This document shows, in pieces, positions 41,209 to 55,019 of a stretch of DNA of 64,000 bases. Within the stretch, counting starts at the first letter, position 1. Each line of letters begins with the position of its first letter. The stretch comes from Oceanipulchritudo sp049975345 (GTDB lineage Bacteria > Verrucomicrobiota > Verrucomicrobiia > Opitutales > Oceanipulchritudinaceae): positions 1 through 64,000 of the forward strand of contig JBNGDP010000001.1 of the NCBI GenBank assembly GCA_049975345.1, read 5' to 3'. The translations under genes and the position numbers were made by a program. The notes below the pieces were generated by a model. The model was not told the origin of the DNA. It saw only the letters and a program-made list of their open reading frames with translations, and ran no database searches.

Positions 41209-41775
41209 ATGCTGCTCGTCATCGACAATTTCGACTCCTTCACCTACAATCTGGTGCAGTATTTCGGCCAACTGGGGGTGGAACAACGGATCTTCCGCAA
41301 CAACGAGATCAGCGGCGCGGAAGCCCTCGCCCTGAAGCCGGACAAGGTCCTGCTCTCCCCGGGTCCCTGCAGCCCCACCGAGGCGGGCAACAGTCTCGCC
41401 ATCCTCGAAGCCTTCGCCGGTTCGGCAATCCCCCTCTTCGGGGTCTGCCTGGGCCACCAGTGCATCGGCCAGTTCTTCGGGGGCAAGGTGGTTCGGGCCG
41501 ACCGCCTCATGCACGGCAAGACCTCCCGCATCCTGCATTCCGGACAGGGCCTGTTCAAGGACCTGCCATCCCCCTTCGCCGCCACCCGGTACCATTCCCT
41601 GATCGTCCAGCGGTCCTCCCTTCCCGACTGCCTGGAGATCACCGCCGAAACCGAGCAAGGGGAAATTATGGGCCTGCGGCACAGGCAATTTCCCATCCAT
41701 GGCGTGCAGTTCCATCCGGAGTCTCTGGCCACGGAAAACGGGCTCCAATTACTGCGGAATTTCCTCGATTTTTAG
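41209..41775 (+). CDS. Aminodeoxychorismate/anthranilate synthase glutamine amidotransferase subunit
   Basis: A 188-residue class I glutamine amidotransferase. MLLVIDNFDSFTYNLVQYF is the usual start; VLLSPGPCSPTEAG, GVCLGHQCIGQFFGG (nucleophile Cys in the nucleophile elbow) and GVQFHPESLATENG (His and Glu of the triad) follow. It supplies ammonia to PabB (folate) or TrpE (tryptophan); the sequence alone cannot separate PabA from TrpG and no partner gene is near. The ATG at 41209 has a modest CCAGG before it. An in-frame start at 41050 lies before the pnp terminator and is rejected. Confidence 0.95.
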   Translation: MLLVIDNFDSFTYNLVQYFGQLGVEQRIFRNNEISGAEALALKPDKVLLSPGPCSPTEAGNSLAILEAFAGSAIPLFGVCLGHQCIGQFFGGKVVRADRLMHGKTSRILHSGQGLFKDLPSPFAATRYHSLIVQRSSLPDCLEITAETEQGEIMGLRHRQFPIHGVQFHPESLATENGLQLLRNFLDF

Positions 41776-41830
41776 GAGGGAAATAGCTTGCCCTGGAAGG
41801 CCCTTTTCTGGCCTAATGGAGCCCTTCCGG

Positions 41831-41856
41831 AAATCCGGCCGAGGCCGGATTTTAAG
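41831..41856 (+). terminator. Intrinsic terminator between pabA/trpG and gyrB
   Basis: AAATCCGGCC (41831-41840) and GGCCGGATTT (41843-41852) form a nearly perfect stem with a minimal loop, followed by TAAGTTTT. It ends the amidotransferase transcript, so gyrB needs its own promoter within the short remaining gap or reads through. Confidence 0.7.
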
Positions 41857-41879
41857 TTTTCATAAAACGCTCATTATCA

Positions 41880-44372
<2,493 letters not shown>

Positions 44373-44406
44373 AAGGCCCCGCGCAACCCGTACGCGCCAC
44401 CGCGAA

Positions 44407-46833
<2,427 letters not shown>

Positions 46834-46899
46834 GCCGCCCTTCGCCCCGCCGGGTTTTTCCTTTCATTCAGCCAACCCGCCGCTAAACTCCGGGAACAC

Positions 46900-48255
46900 A
46901 TGAAAGTCGTGATTGTTGGTGCCGGCGAAGTCGGCCGCCACCTGAGCCATGTGCTCAGTGATGCCGGCCATGATGTGACCGTCGTGGAACTGGATCCGCG
47001 CAGGGCCTCCGTCATCGACGAGGAGCACAATGTCCGGGTCATCCAGGGGAGCGGCAGCAGCGCGGAGGTCCTCAAGCAGGCCATTGCCGGCCAATGCGAC
47101 CAGTTCATCGCCATGACAAGCAAGGACGAAACGAACCTCATCGCCTGCTCGCTGGCCCGCGTGCTCGGGGCCAAAACGGTGATCAGCCGCATCCATGACC
47201 AGACCTTCACGGACACTTCCCATGTGAATTACCCGCTCCATTTCGGCATCGATATGATGCTCAACCCCGAGGGGCTCTGCGCCGTCGAGCTGGCCAAGTC
47301 GATCCGCAATCCGGCCCGCATCGCGGTGGAGAATTTCGCAAGAGGGCAGATCGAGGCCCAAAGGATCAAGGTCGACGAGGGGGCCCGTCTGCGGGGCAAA
47401 TCCCTCCGGGAAATCAAGCTTCATCCGGAAGTCCGCTTCGGCTTCTACCAGCGCGGGGAGGAACAGGATATTCCCTCGGCGGACACGGTGCTCGAGGCGG
47501 GGGACACGGTGACGGTGTTCGGCCCTCCCGCGGAACTCTACAAACTGCGCTCCAAGCTGGACCCGCACGCCATCGGGAGCGGGGTCCGGGTCGTCATCTT
47601 CGGGGGCAGCGAAACGGCGGTGGCCCTGGTGCGGCTCCTCAACAATCCCCGCTTCAAGGTCCGCGTCATCGAGCGGGACGAGGAAAAATGCCGCCGCCTG
47701 GCCGAGCGGTTCCCCCAGGTCACCTTCATCAACGGCGACGGCACTTCCCTGCGCCTTCTCGAGGAGGAACATATCGGAAACGCGGATTTCTTTGTCGCCT
47801 CGACCAGCGATGATGAACGCAACGTCATGACCAGTATCCAGGCGGCCAAACTCGGGGCCAGCCATGTCCAGACAGTCATCAACAAGAGCGATTACGAGGA
47901 GATCCTCTACAACCTGAAATCCGCCCTCGAGATCGAGACCATCGTCGCACCCCGACTTGTCACGGCCAACGAAGTCCTCCGGTACCTGTCCGAAGCCCCG
48001 TACGTCGAATTGTTCAGCTTCCCGAAACAAACGGCCCGGATCCTTGAGATCCAGGTTTCCCTCGACAGTCCTTGTGCCGGCAAAACGCTGAAGGAGATTG
48101 CCTGGCCCAAGCACGCCGTGGTCGCGGCCCTTCTGCACAAGTTCCAGGCCAAGGTGCCCGGCGCCGACGACCGGATCCTCGCCGGCGACCGCGTTGTCGT
48201 CATCACCCGGGAGGAAAACATCGGGGATCTCCTGAAATTGCTGCACCCCTCCTGA
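46900..48255 (+). CDS. trkA: Trk potassium-uptake regulatory subunit TrkA
   Basis: A 451-residue peripheral membrane protein with two RCK units. The first begins MKVVIVGAGEVGRHLSHVLS, a Rossmann GxGxxG motif, with the acidic end of the second strand in VVELD; the second has VVIFGGSETAVALVRLL and VIERDEEKC. Each is followed by a TrkA_C domain (RIKVDEGARLRGKSLREIKL and ILEIQVSLDSPCAGKTLKEI). It gates the TrkH channel through nucleotide binding (NAD(H)/ATP in homologues). trkH follows after 34 bases, so both subunits are made together. Confidence 0.95.
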   Translation: MKVVIVGAGEVGRHLSHVLSDAGHDVTVVELDPRRASVIDEEHNVRVIQGSGSSAEVLKQAIAGQCDQFIAMTSKDETNLIACSLARVLGAKTVISRIHDQTFTDTSHVNYPLHFGIDMMLNPEGLCAVELAKSIRNPARIAVENFARGQIEAQRIKVDEGARLRGKSLREIKLHPEVRFGFYQRGEEQDIPSADTVLEAGDTVTVFGPPAELYKLRSKLDPHAIGSGVRVVIFGGSETAVALVRLLNNPRFKVRVIERDEEKCRRLAERFPQVTFINGDGTSLRLLEEEHIGNADFFVASTSDDERNVMTSIQAAKLGASHVQTVINKSDYEEILYNLKSALEIETIVAPRLVTANEVLRYLSEAPYVELFSFPKQTARILEIQVSLDSPCAGKTLKEIAWPKHAVVAALLHKFQAKVPGADDRILAGDRVVVITREENIGDLLKLLHPS

Positions 48256-48289
48256 CCAGCCCTCCAGAGAGTCACCCCCGACGGAGCTC

Positions 48290-49762
48290 ATGAACTACGC
48301 CATCCTCTTCAAACTGCAAAGCGTGATCCTGGGGGCCATTACGGTGGCCTTCGCGGCTTCCCTTGGACTGGCGTTCGTTTATGATCATGAAACCACTTCG
48401 GACCTCTCCGTCGTCGGATTTTCCATCAGCTTCCTGGTGGCGGCCTGCCTTTCGCTGGGATGTTTCGTCCTTGGAAAAACCGGAGACAACACCCTTTTCC
48501 GCAAGGAGGCGCTTGCCACGATCGGCTGCGGATGGTTGGTGGCCAGCCTGGTCGGGGCCCTCCCCTACTTTCTCATCCTGCCGGAAGTTTCCTACGTCGA
48601 GGCCTTTTTCGAATCCGCTTCCGGGCTGACCACCACCGGGGCGTCGGTCCTCAGCGACCTTGAATCCCTTCCCCGCAGCCTCCATTTCTGGCGGGCCCTG
48701 AGCCAGTGGATGGGCGGCCTCGGGGTGGTCGTTTTCTTCGTCGCGGTCCTCTCCTTCCTCGGGGCGGGTGCCAAGGTCCTCTTTTCCCGGGAATCCTCGG
48801 CCCAGGCCGCCGACCTCAATACCTCCCGGGTCCAGGAGGGGGTGTTCCGCCTCGTCAAGGTGTACCTGGGCCTGTCCCTGCTTTGTACCTTCGTCTACTG
48901 GATGTGCGGCCTTTCCTGGTTCGAGTCGGTCGTCCACATGTTCACCACCCTCAGCACCGGCGGTTTCAGCACCCGTTCCGCAAGCATCGCTGATTTCGGC
49001 AATCCGGCCCTGGAATGGGCCGTCATCTTCTTCATGACCACCGGGGGGACCAGCTTTCTCCTCATCATTGAAGCCCTGTCCCGTAAATGGCGGGCAATCC
49101 GGACCTCCACCGAACTGAAGGCCTACTTCGGGCTGCTGGCCGGCTTCAGCCTCCTTGTCACCGCCTTTATCCTGATTGACCAACGGGAAGTGCACCCCCT
49201 TGCCGCCCTCCGCATGGCCGCCTTCCAGGTGGTTTCCATCATGACCACCACCGGTTTTGTGACTGCTGATTTTGACCTGTGGCTGCCCGTGACCCACATC
49301 ATGCTCCTCGGACTCATGTTCATCGGGGGTTGTTCCGGATCCACCGCGGGAGGAGCCAAGGTCATCCGTTTTATCGTCGCCCTCAAGGTTTCCGCCCAGC
49401 AGGTGGAAAAAGCGTATCGCTCCCGCGTTGTCCGGCCCCTCGAGGTCAATGGGAAAAGCCTCTCTCCCGTGGAGGCCGAAACCATCATGTTCTACCTTGT
49501 CCTCCTCTGCCTCGTCGTGTTTTCCGCCACCCTGCTGATCGCCCTCTTCGAGCCATCCATGAGCTTTCCGGGAATTGTCTCGACCATGGCGGCATGCCTC
49601 TTCAACATCGGGCCGGGGCTGGCGGAAATCGGCCCCACCCGCAACTTTGCCGGCCTGCATTCCCATACCCAGTTGTTCCTTTCCCTCCTCATGATCATGG
49701 GACGGCTTGAACTGTTCGCTGTTCTGGTCCTTTTTGCCCCTTCGCTTTGGAAACGCTTTTGA
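48290..49762 (+). CDS. trkH: TrkH/KtrB-family potassium transporter membrane subunit
   Basis: A 490-residue polytopic protein with about ten to twelve membrane helices arranged as four M1-P-M2 repeats. The four pore-loop motifs are present: SGLTTTGASV, TLSTGGFSTR, IMTTTGFVTADF and FNIGPGLAEIGP; each holds the selectivity-filter Gly. FIGGCSGSTAGGAKVIR is the third-repeat M2 gating segment with the conserved GSTAGG turn. The N-terminal part resembles the long TrkH form more than KtrB. It forms an operon with trkA (34-base gap); the upstream CGGAGCT is a passable Shine-Dalgarno sequence. Confidence 0.95.
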   Translation: MNYAILFKLQSVILGAITVAFAASLGLAFVYDHETTSDLSVVGFSISFLVAACLSLGCFVLGKTGDNTLFRKEALATIGCGWLVASLVGALPYFLILPEVSYVEAFFESASGLTTTGASVLSDLESLPRSLHFWRALSQWMGGLGVVVFFVAVLSFLGAGAKVLFSRESSAQAADLNTSRVQEGVFRLVKVYLGLSLLCTFVYWMCGLSWFESVVHMFTTLSTGGFSTRSASIADFGNPALEWAVIFFMTTGGTSFLLIIEALSRKWRAIRTSTELKAYFGLLAGFSLLVTAFILIDQREVHPLAALRMAAFQVVSIMTTTGFVTADFDLWLPVTHIMLLGLMFIGGCSGSTAGGAKVIRFIVALKVSAQQVEKAYRSRVVRPLEVNGKSLSPVEAETIMFYLVLLCLVVFSATLLIALFEPSMSFPGIVSTMAACLFNIGPGLAEIGPTRNFAGLHSHTQLFLSLLMIMGRLELFAVLVLFAPSLWKRF

Positions 49763-49822
49763 CCCACGCCCACCGTATGCAAAACTTCCGAACAGTTTTC
49801 CCTCTCCAAACGTCCTAACCCC

Positions 49823-50845
49823 ATGAAGCTGCCACCGGAAACCAGCATCGTCGCCGATTCCCTCTGCAAACGTTTTGGGCGGACGGAGGCCATCCGGGAT
49901 CTTTCCTTTACGGTAAAGCATGGCGAAATTGTCGGTTTTCTCGGACCGAACGGTGCCGGAAAAAGCACCACCCTGCGCATCCTGACGGGGGTCCTGCCGG
50001 CAACTTCCGGCCGTTTGTGGGTATGCGGGAAGGCCGTGCCTTGGCACCCCGCGGAAATCCGGAACCGGATCGGCTACATGCCCGAGAGCAATCCCCTGCC
50101 GGAAGACATGCGGGTGGTCGAGTACCTGCGCTTCAGGGCCCGGATAAAGGGGATTCCCCGGAACAGGCGGAAGGCCCGTATCGAGCAGGCCATGGAAGTG
50201 TGCGAGCTGCACCGGAAAGCGCGCCGGCGGATCATCGGGACCCTGTCGAAAGGATTCCGGCAGCGGGTGGGGATCGCCGACGCGATCCTGGCCGCCCCGA
50301 GCATCACCATCCTGGATGAGCCGACCATTGGCCTGGATCCGCATCAGGTGATCGCCATCCGCCGTCTTCTGGACAATCTGCGTGGCCAGACCACGGTCAT
50401 CTTCTCCAGCCACATCCTCTCGGAAGTGGAAATCTCCTGCGACCGCATTCTCATCCTGAACCAGGGAACACTCGTCGCGGCCGGGACGGCAGCCGAGCTG
50501 CGGCGGGAATTTCTGCCGGGCTGTCATTTCCGCGTGGAAGTGGCCGGAGAGACGGACCGCCTCGGGGAGGAAATGCGTCGCCTCGGGGAGGACTGGTCCG
50601 TCGAGATCCATCCGCAACCGGACGGGGAATTCCGGGAAATCTCCCTCATCAACCGCACGAACGGGGCCGACGGGGAACAGGTCCTGAGGGAGCTGTTCCA
50701 GGAAAAGAACCTCCGGATACGATCCTTTCATCGCATCCAGCCCAGCCTGGAAGACATTTTCCTGACCGCCACCCGGCGAAGCTGGGAACTTTCCCAGGAC
50801 GACCTTGCCGCAGTGGCACCCACCCGGAAAGCAACGAGAAAATGA
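49823..50845 (+). CDS. GldA-like ABC transporter ATP-binding protein
   Basis: A 340-residue ATPase. Walker A is GPNGAGKST, the Q-loop region GYMPESNPLPEDM, signature LSKGFRQRVGIADA, Walker B ITILDEPTIGLDPHQV, and the H-loop SSHILSEVE. The C-terminal third carries an added domain (about 235-310) and the closing HRIQPSLEDIFLTATRR typical of ABC-2 partners. Order ATPase-permease-GldG is that of the Bacteroidetes gliding genes gldA/F/G and of related cassettes in other phyla. Its stop overlaps the permease start (ATGA). Substrate is unknown; whether it moves proteins or other cargo is not shown. Confidence 0.88.
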   Translation: MKLPPETSIVADSLCKRFGRTEAIRDLSFTVKHGEIVGFLGPNGAGKSTTLRILTGVLPATSGRLWVCGKAVPWHPAEIRNRIGYMPESNPLPEDMRVVEYLRFRARIKGIPRNRRKARIEQAMEVCELHRKARRRIIGTLSKGFRQRVGIADAILAAPSITILDEPTIGLDPHQVIAIRRLLDNLRGQTTVIFSSHILSEVEISCDRILILNQGTLVAAGTAAELRREFLPGCHFRVEVAGETDRLGEEMRRLGEDWSVEIHPQPDGEFREISLINRTNGADGEQVLRELFQEKNLRIRSFHRIQPSLEDIFLTATRRSWELSQDDLAAVAPTRKATRK

Positions 50846-51606
50846 CCCAGATCCTGCGTCTTACCCTTCATGAGCTGAAGAGCCTGTTTTACGCCCCGAG
50901 CACCTACATCGCCATGGTCCTCTCCCTGCTCATGATGGGGTTCTTTTATTTCATGACCCTGCTGACGGTAAGCGCCGAGGAACAGGACCAGTTGCCCCCC
51001 ACGCTCTTTTTCAGTCTTTTCTGGGTTCCGGTCCTGCTCATTGTCCCGATGCTCACCATGCGCAGTTTCGCCGAGGAACGCCGCCTCGGGACCATCGAGA
51101 CCCTGCTGACAGCCCCCGTCAACCCCTCCCAGCTTGTTGTTTCCAAATTCCTCGCAGCCTACTGCTTTTATGTTCTGGTGTGGGGTCTTTCCATCGCTTT
51201 CCCGGCCATTACCTCCTTTTCCCTCCAGCAACCGGAGTTGCACGCGCGCCTCTTCCATGGAGGGGCCATGACCGGCGGGTTCCTCTTCATCGCCCTCTCC
51301 GGCTGCCTCTTCGTCTCCATCGGGATCTTCACCAGCAGCCTGACGCGCAGCCAGTTGGTCGCCGGCATGCTTTCCTTCAGCATCCTCTTCATGCTCATTG
51401 TCGGAATCGCGGCCATCCACATGCTTCAGCAGGAATTGAGCACCGGCACGCTCCTCTCCGACACGGTTCTCGACTACTTCCAGATTTTCGATCACTTTGA
51501 CGATTTCAGCCGGGGCCTCGTGGACACCCGGCCCTTCGCCTATTACCTTTCCGGAACCGTGGCCATCCTTGGTCTTGCCGTCCTTGTCCTCGAAACCAAA
51601 CGATGA
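50842..51606 (+). CDS. GldF-like ABC-2 permease
   Basis: A 254-residue membrane protein with six predicted spans. It starts TQILRLTLHELKSLFYAPST, the GldF/ABC-2 opening before helix 1, and holds LTMRSFAEERRLGTIETLLTAPV and a VSKFLAAYCFYVLVW segment, the well-known conserved loop of this group. It is coupled by four-base overlaps to the ATPase upstream and to the GldG-like gene downstream, so all three are made together. Confidence 0.9.
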   Translation: MTQILRLTLHELKSLFYAPSTYIAMVLSLLMMGFFYFMTLLTVSAEEQDQLPPTLFFSLFWVPVLLIVPMLTMRSFAEERRLGTIETLLTAPVNPSQLVVSKFLAAYCFYVLVWGLSIAFPAITSFSLQQPELHARLFHGGAMTGGFLFIALSGCLFVSIGIFTSSLTRSQLVAGMLSFSILFMLIVGIAAIHMLQQELSTGTLLSDTVLDYFQIFDHFDDFSRGLVDTRPFAYYLSGTVAILGLAVLVLETKR

Positions 51607-53087
51607 TCAAGATGTCCAAGTGGGAATCCTACCAGTTCGCAAACCGCCTGAAGTTCCTCAACAACTGCCTGCAGGTGCTGCTCATTTTCTCGCTGATTTT
51701 CGGCCTCAACTATCTGGCCATGCATCAGTTTCACCGCTTCGACCTGACGGAAAACCACCGTTACGCCCTCTCCCCGGAAACCCGGGCCTATATCCAGGAG
51801 CTCCCCGGCCCGATCCGGATCATCGTCACCATTCCCGGCGATTCCCCCCGGCAGGAGGAACAGGTCCTGTACCGCTATGTCAGCCAGCTCCTTCAGGAAT
51901 ACGTCTACCAAAGCCGCAGGTCGGGACGCTTTCTCATCGAGGTTGAATACGTCGACATCTACAAGGACCTGGTTCGGGCGGATTTCCTCGCGCGCACCCA
52001 CGGGCTCGACCAGCCGGATTCCCTTCTTGTCCTTTCCGGCGAGCGCCAGCGGCTGATCCGGGCCGATGAACTCCTCTCCTTCGCGAACCTGCGGCCGGTG
52101 ACCTTCAACGGGGAATCCACTCTCACCTCGGCCATCATGGAGGTGACCCAGGAACAGTCCCCGAAAATCTACTTCCTCCAGGGCCATCAGGAGGTGGAAC
52201 CCTCCGATCCCTCGCCCCAGTTCGGTCTTTCCCATGTCACAAGGGAACTGCAGCTGCGCAATTTCACCATCGCCCGGCTGGATCTCACCAGTATCCCCGA
52301 AGTGCCCGGGGATGCTTCCGCCCTCGTCATCGCGGATCCCAAAGGCCCCCTCCTGACCTCCGAACTCGACAAGATCCGCAGCTACCTCTCCGACCGCGCC
52401 GGCCGCGTCCTGATCTGGGTGCGCCCGGGCGTGGAGACCGGCCTCCATCCCCTCATCGCCGAATGGGGGATCCGCCTCTCCGACCAGGTCGTCATAGAGC
52501 CCGATCCCGGATTCCGCGAAGCCAAGGGCACCCTCCTGGTCCGCAACTTCGGCGAACACCCCATCACCGAATCCCTCATCGAAAACAAGACCTTCCTCCT
52601 CTCGGGGTGGGTCCGCCCGGTCTTCCCGGTGCCCCCGCAGCCGGCGGATGAACGCCTCAGCTTCATCCCCCTTTTCGCCACCTCCCCCGAAAGCTGGGCG
52701 GAATCCTCCTACCAGACCGGCGCCGTCCCCTCCTTTGATCCCGGGGCCGATTTCAAGGGACCCGTCCCCATCGCCATCGCCGCCGAACGCAAGGCCTCCA
52801 GCCAGCTCGGGATCCGCGTCCCGGGCGGCCGGATCGTCGTCTTCGGGTCCGCCGATCTCTTCGCCAACCAGAACATCGCCTCCCTCGGAAATGTGAACCT
52901 CTTCTTCAATACCCTCAACTGGATGCTGGACCGGGACCGCTTTCTCATCATCCCACCGCGCCCGGTGGACTCCTACAAGCTCGCCCTCAGCCGGGACCAA
53001 CTCCAGCAACTCGGCCTCCTCTTCCTCATCGTCCCGGGATCCGTCGCCGTGATGGGCCTGCTCGTTCACTGGATCCGCATCTCCTGA
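51603..53087 (+). CDS. GldG-like ABC-associated protein
   Basis: A 494-residue bitopic protein. One span lies near residues 23-42 (LQVLLIFSLIFGLNYLAMHQ), the periplasmic part starts RFDLTENHRYALSPETRAYI, a family mark, and a second span closes the C-terminus (LGLLFLIVPGSVAVMGLLVHW). The middle has FLQGHQEVEPSDPSPQ and LVIADPKGPLLTSELDKI, as in the GldG/DUF7088-type domain with a Rossmann-like fold. Its start overlaps the permease stop (ATGA). The cytoplasmic membrane is the likely site, bridging the permease to the periplasm. Its 3' half is markedly pyrimidine-rich. Confidence 0.85.
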   Translation: MIKMSKWESYQFANRLKFLNNCLQVLLIFSLIFGLNYLAMHQFHRFDLTENHRYALSPETRAYIQELPGPIRIIVTIPGDSPRQEEQVLYRYVSQLLQEYVYQSRRSGRFLIEVEYVDIYKDLVRADFLARTHGLDQPDSLLVLSGERQRLIRADELLSFANLRPVTFNGESTLTSAIMEVTQEQSPKIYFLQGHQEVEPSDPSPQFGLSHVTRELQLRNFTIARLDLTSIPEVPGDASALVIADPKGPLLTSELDKIRSYLSDRAGRVLIWVRPGVETGLHPLIAEWGIRLSDQVVIEPDPGFREAKGTLLVRNFGEHPITESLIENKTFLLSGWVRPVFPVPPQPADERLSFIPLFATSPESWAESSYQTGAVPSFDPGADFKGPVPIAIAAERKASSQLGIRVPGGRIVVFGSADLFANQNIASLGNVNLFFNTLNWMLDRDRFLIIPPRPVDSYKLALSRDQLQQLGLLFLIVPGSVAVMGLLVHWIRIS

Positions 53088-53096
53088 TTTCCCGCC

Positions 53097-55013
53097 ATGC
53101 GCTTCAAACTGACCATCCTCCTCCTTACCCTGAATGTCGCCCTCTTCGGCCTCATCTTCTACATCGACAAGGTCCGCAGCACCCGCAGCCTCTACGATTC
53201 CGATACCCGCCTCATCCTCGATCCCCTTTTCCTCCAGGGTCTCGATAAAATCGAGATCGCCAGCTCCAACAGCGATATCCGCTGGGAATTCGATAAAGAG
53301 GGCGCTCAAACCTGGCTTGTCCGCTCCCCCATTCACTGGAAAGCCAATCCCTACGCCATCCAGCAGCTCCTCTTTCAACTCAAAACCCTCGCCTGGGAGT
53401 CCCGCTTCCCTGTCAGCCAGCTTCCCCAGGCCGGCCAGTCCCTCGAATCCTACGACCTCGAAGCTCCGCCGCTGCGCATCACTCTCCATAACGGCGCTTC
53501 CTCCCTCCCTCTCCAGCTCGGGGCCCCCACCGAAATCGGCAACCGCCTCTACATGATGTCACCGGATGGTGAATATATATTGGTGATTTCCCGTGGGCTA
53601 CTGGAAATCCTGCAGCGGGAGATGGAATCCTTTCTGGACAAGCGGATCTTCGGTCTGGGGATCGAGGAGAGCCGCGTGATCCAGATCCAGGACCGGTCGG
53701 CGAGCAACGTACGGGTGCGGCTGGAGCGGGGCCGGGAAGGGTGGCGATTCATCTCCCCGATTGAAGCGCCGGGAGACACGGAACGGGTGGAGGCGATGAT
53801 TCGGGAGTGGCAGGGAATGGAAGTGGAATGGGCGGAGGAGAGGCCGGTCTTGGATCCGGGCCTGGAAGGGAATGCGATCCGGTTGACCTTTGAAGGGCTG
53901 AACGAGCGGGAGACGCTGATCCTTGCCCCGACGGCGCTGGAAGGGGAGACCTTCCACCTGGCGAAGCGGGAGGCCTACGGGGCGGTCTTCAAGGTCGGGG
54001 CGGAGCATGTGGAGCGGTTGCAGAACGCCCAGGAGGAGCTTCGGGAAAAGCGGATTCTGCATCAGCACGCAGCGGACTGGACCAGTTTGAAGATTGAATT
54101 CGGGGAATTGAGCACGACGCTACAGCAGCTGGAAAGCGGTGAATGGCAGGTTCTGTACACGAGTCCGGGCGAAGGGCTGAGGACCCTGCCTGCGGATTCG
54201 AAGGCGATCGAGGAGGTGCGGACCCTGGTCCGGACGATGGAGGCGGTCCGCTTTGTCAGCGACGCCCCCTCGGAGAACGATCTGATCCGCTACGGTCTGG
54301 ACCAGCCGCAGCGGAGGATCAGCCTGCGAAAGGCATCGGGGGCCGGCATCGAGTTGCGGATCGGGGGAGTGAGTTCCGAGGGCGAGGGAACCCTTCTGTA
54401 CGGGACAACGACCGAGTCGGCATCCGTATTCCTGTTGCGCCCCCATATTCTTGCCGGATTGCCGCTGGATCCGCTGCATTACCGGGAACGAACCATTTTC
54501 TCCCTGCCCGATCCGGCCGGGTTGGCGGATATCCGGCTGCTTGAAAGGGCCTCTGGGGCGGACCTGCTTTCCGGTGAGGTTCCCCCGGAAGCGGGTACCC
54601 TTGCCTCCATCCGGGAAACGCTTTCGGCGTACCTACACGCCGTGGAAGTGGAAAGTTACCTGGACAGCTTTTTCAGCGATCCCCTGAGGGCCGGGGGCGA
54701 CCGATTGATCGAGTGGCCCTGGCTGCTCGAGGCCGATGTCACCCATTCCCAGGCTTCCACAACCGCGGAGGGAACGGAACAAAAGGTTCGTTTCCACATC
54801 TCCCGCCGCCTCGGAGGAACAACCCAGTATATCGGGGATCCTGCTTCGGGTCTGGTTGGCAAATTGCCTGTGGATATCATCGAGTGCCTTGATCCTTTGC
54901 TGGTGCGCTTCCCGGAGAACCCCGGCCCGCCGCCGGAGACCGGGGAACCCGCTTCCGCAACGGAGCCGGAAAAGGGGGAACAAGCCGTCATTGAATCCAA
55001 CCCGGCCCCCTAG
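53097..55013 (+). CDS. DUF4340-domain protein of the Gld-like cluster
   Basis: A 638-residue protein with an N-terminal span (FKLTILLLTLNVALFGLIFY) and a large periplasmic part. WEFDKEGAQTWLVRSPIHWK and PYAIQQLLFQLKTLAWESRF match DUF4340, a repeat of beta-rich modules that is a usual neighbour of GldG-like genes. Later copies appear at TSLKIEFGELSTTLQQLESG and LIRYGLDQPQRRISLRK. The start lies 10 bases after the GldG-like gene. Coding-strand composition flips near 53575, from C-rich (Pro/Ser/Leu) to G-rich (Glu/Arg/Gly) codons, and back near 54720. Function is unknown; a role with the ABC module is inferred. Confidence 0.82.
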   Translation: MRFKLTILLLTLNVALFGLIFYIDKVRSTRSLYDSDTRLILDPLFLQGLDKIEIASSNSDIRWEFDKEGAQTWLVRSPIHWKANPYAIQQLLFQLKTLAWESRFPVSQLPQAGQSLESYDLEAPPLRITLHNGASSLPLQLGAPTEIGNRLYMMSPDGEYILVISRGLLEILQREMESFLDKRIFGLGIEESRVIQIQDRSASNVRVRLERGREGWRFISPIEAPGDTERVEAMIREWQGMEVEWAEERPVLDPGLEGNAIRLTFEGLNERETLILAPTALEGETFHLAKREAYGAVFKVGAEHVERLQNAQEELREKRILHQHAADWTSLKIEFGELSTTLQQLESGEWQVLYTSPGEGLRTLPADSKAIEEVRTLVRTMEAVRFVSDAPSENDLIRYGLDQPQRRISLRKASGAGIELRIGGVSSEGEGTLLYGTTTESASVFLLRPHILAGLPLDPLHYRERTIFSLPDPAGLADIRLLERASGADLLSGEVPPEAGTLASIRETLSAYLHAVEVESYLDSFFSDPLRAGGDRLIEWPWLLEADVTHSQASTTAEGTEQKVRFHISRRLGGTTQYIGDPASGLVGKLPVDIIECLDPLLVRFPENPGPPPETGEPASATEPEKGEQAVIESNPAP

Positions 55014-55019
55014 GAGTAC

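Noticed and set aside
46864..50731. Two long minus-strand frames opposite trkA, trkH and the GldA-like gene
   Set aside because: Both mirror well-conserved plus-strand genes and lack start signals or recognisable domains.
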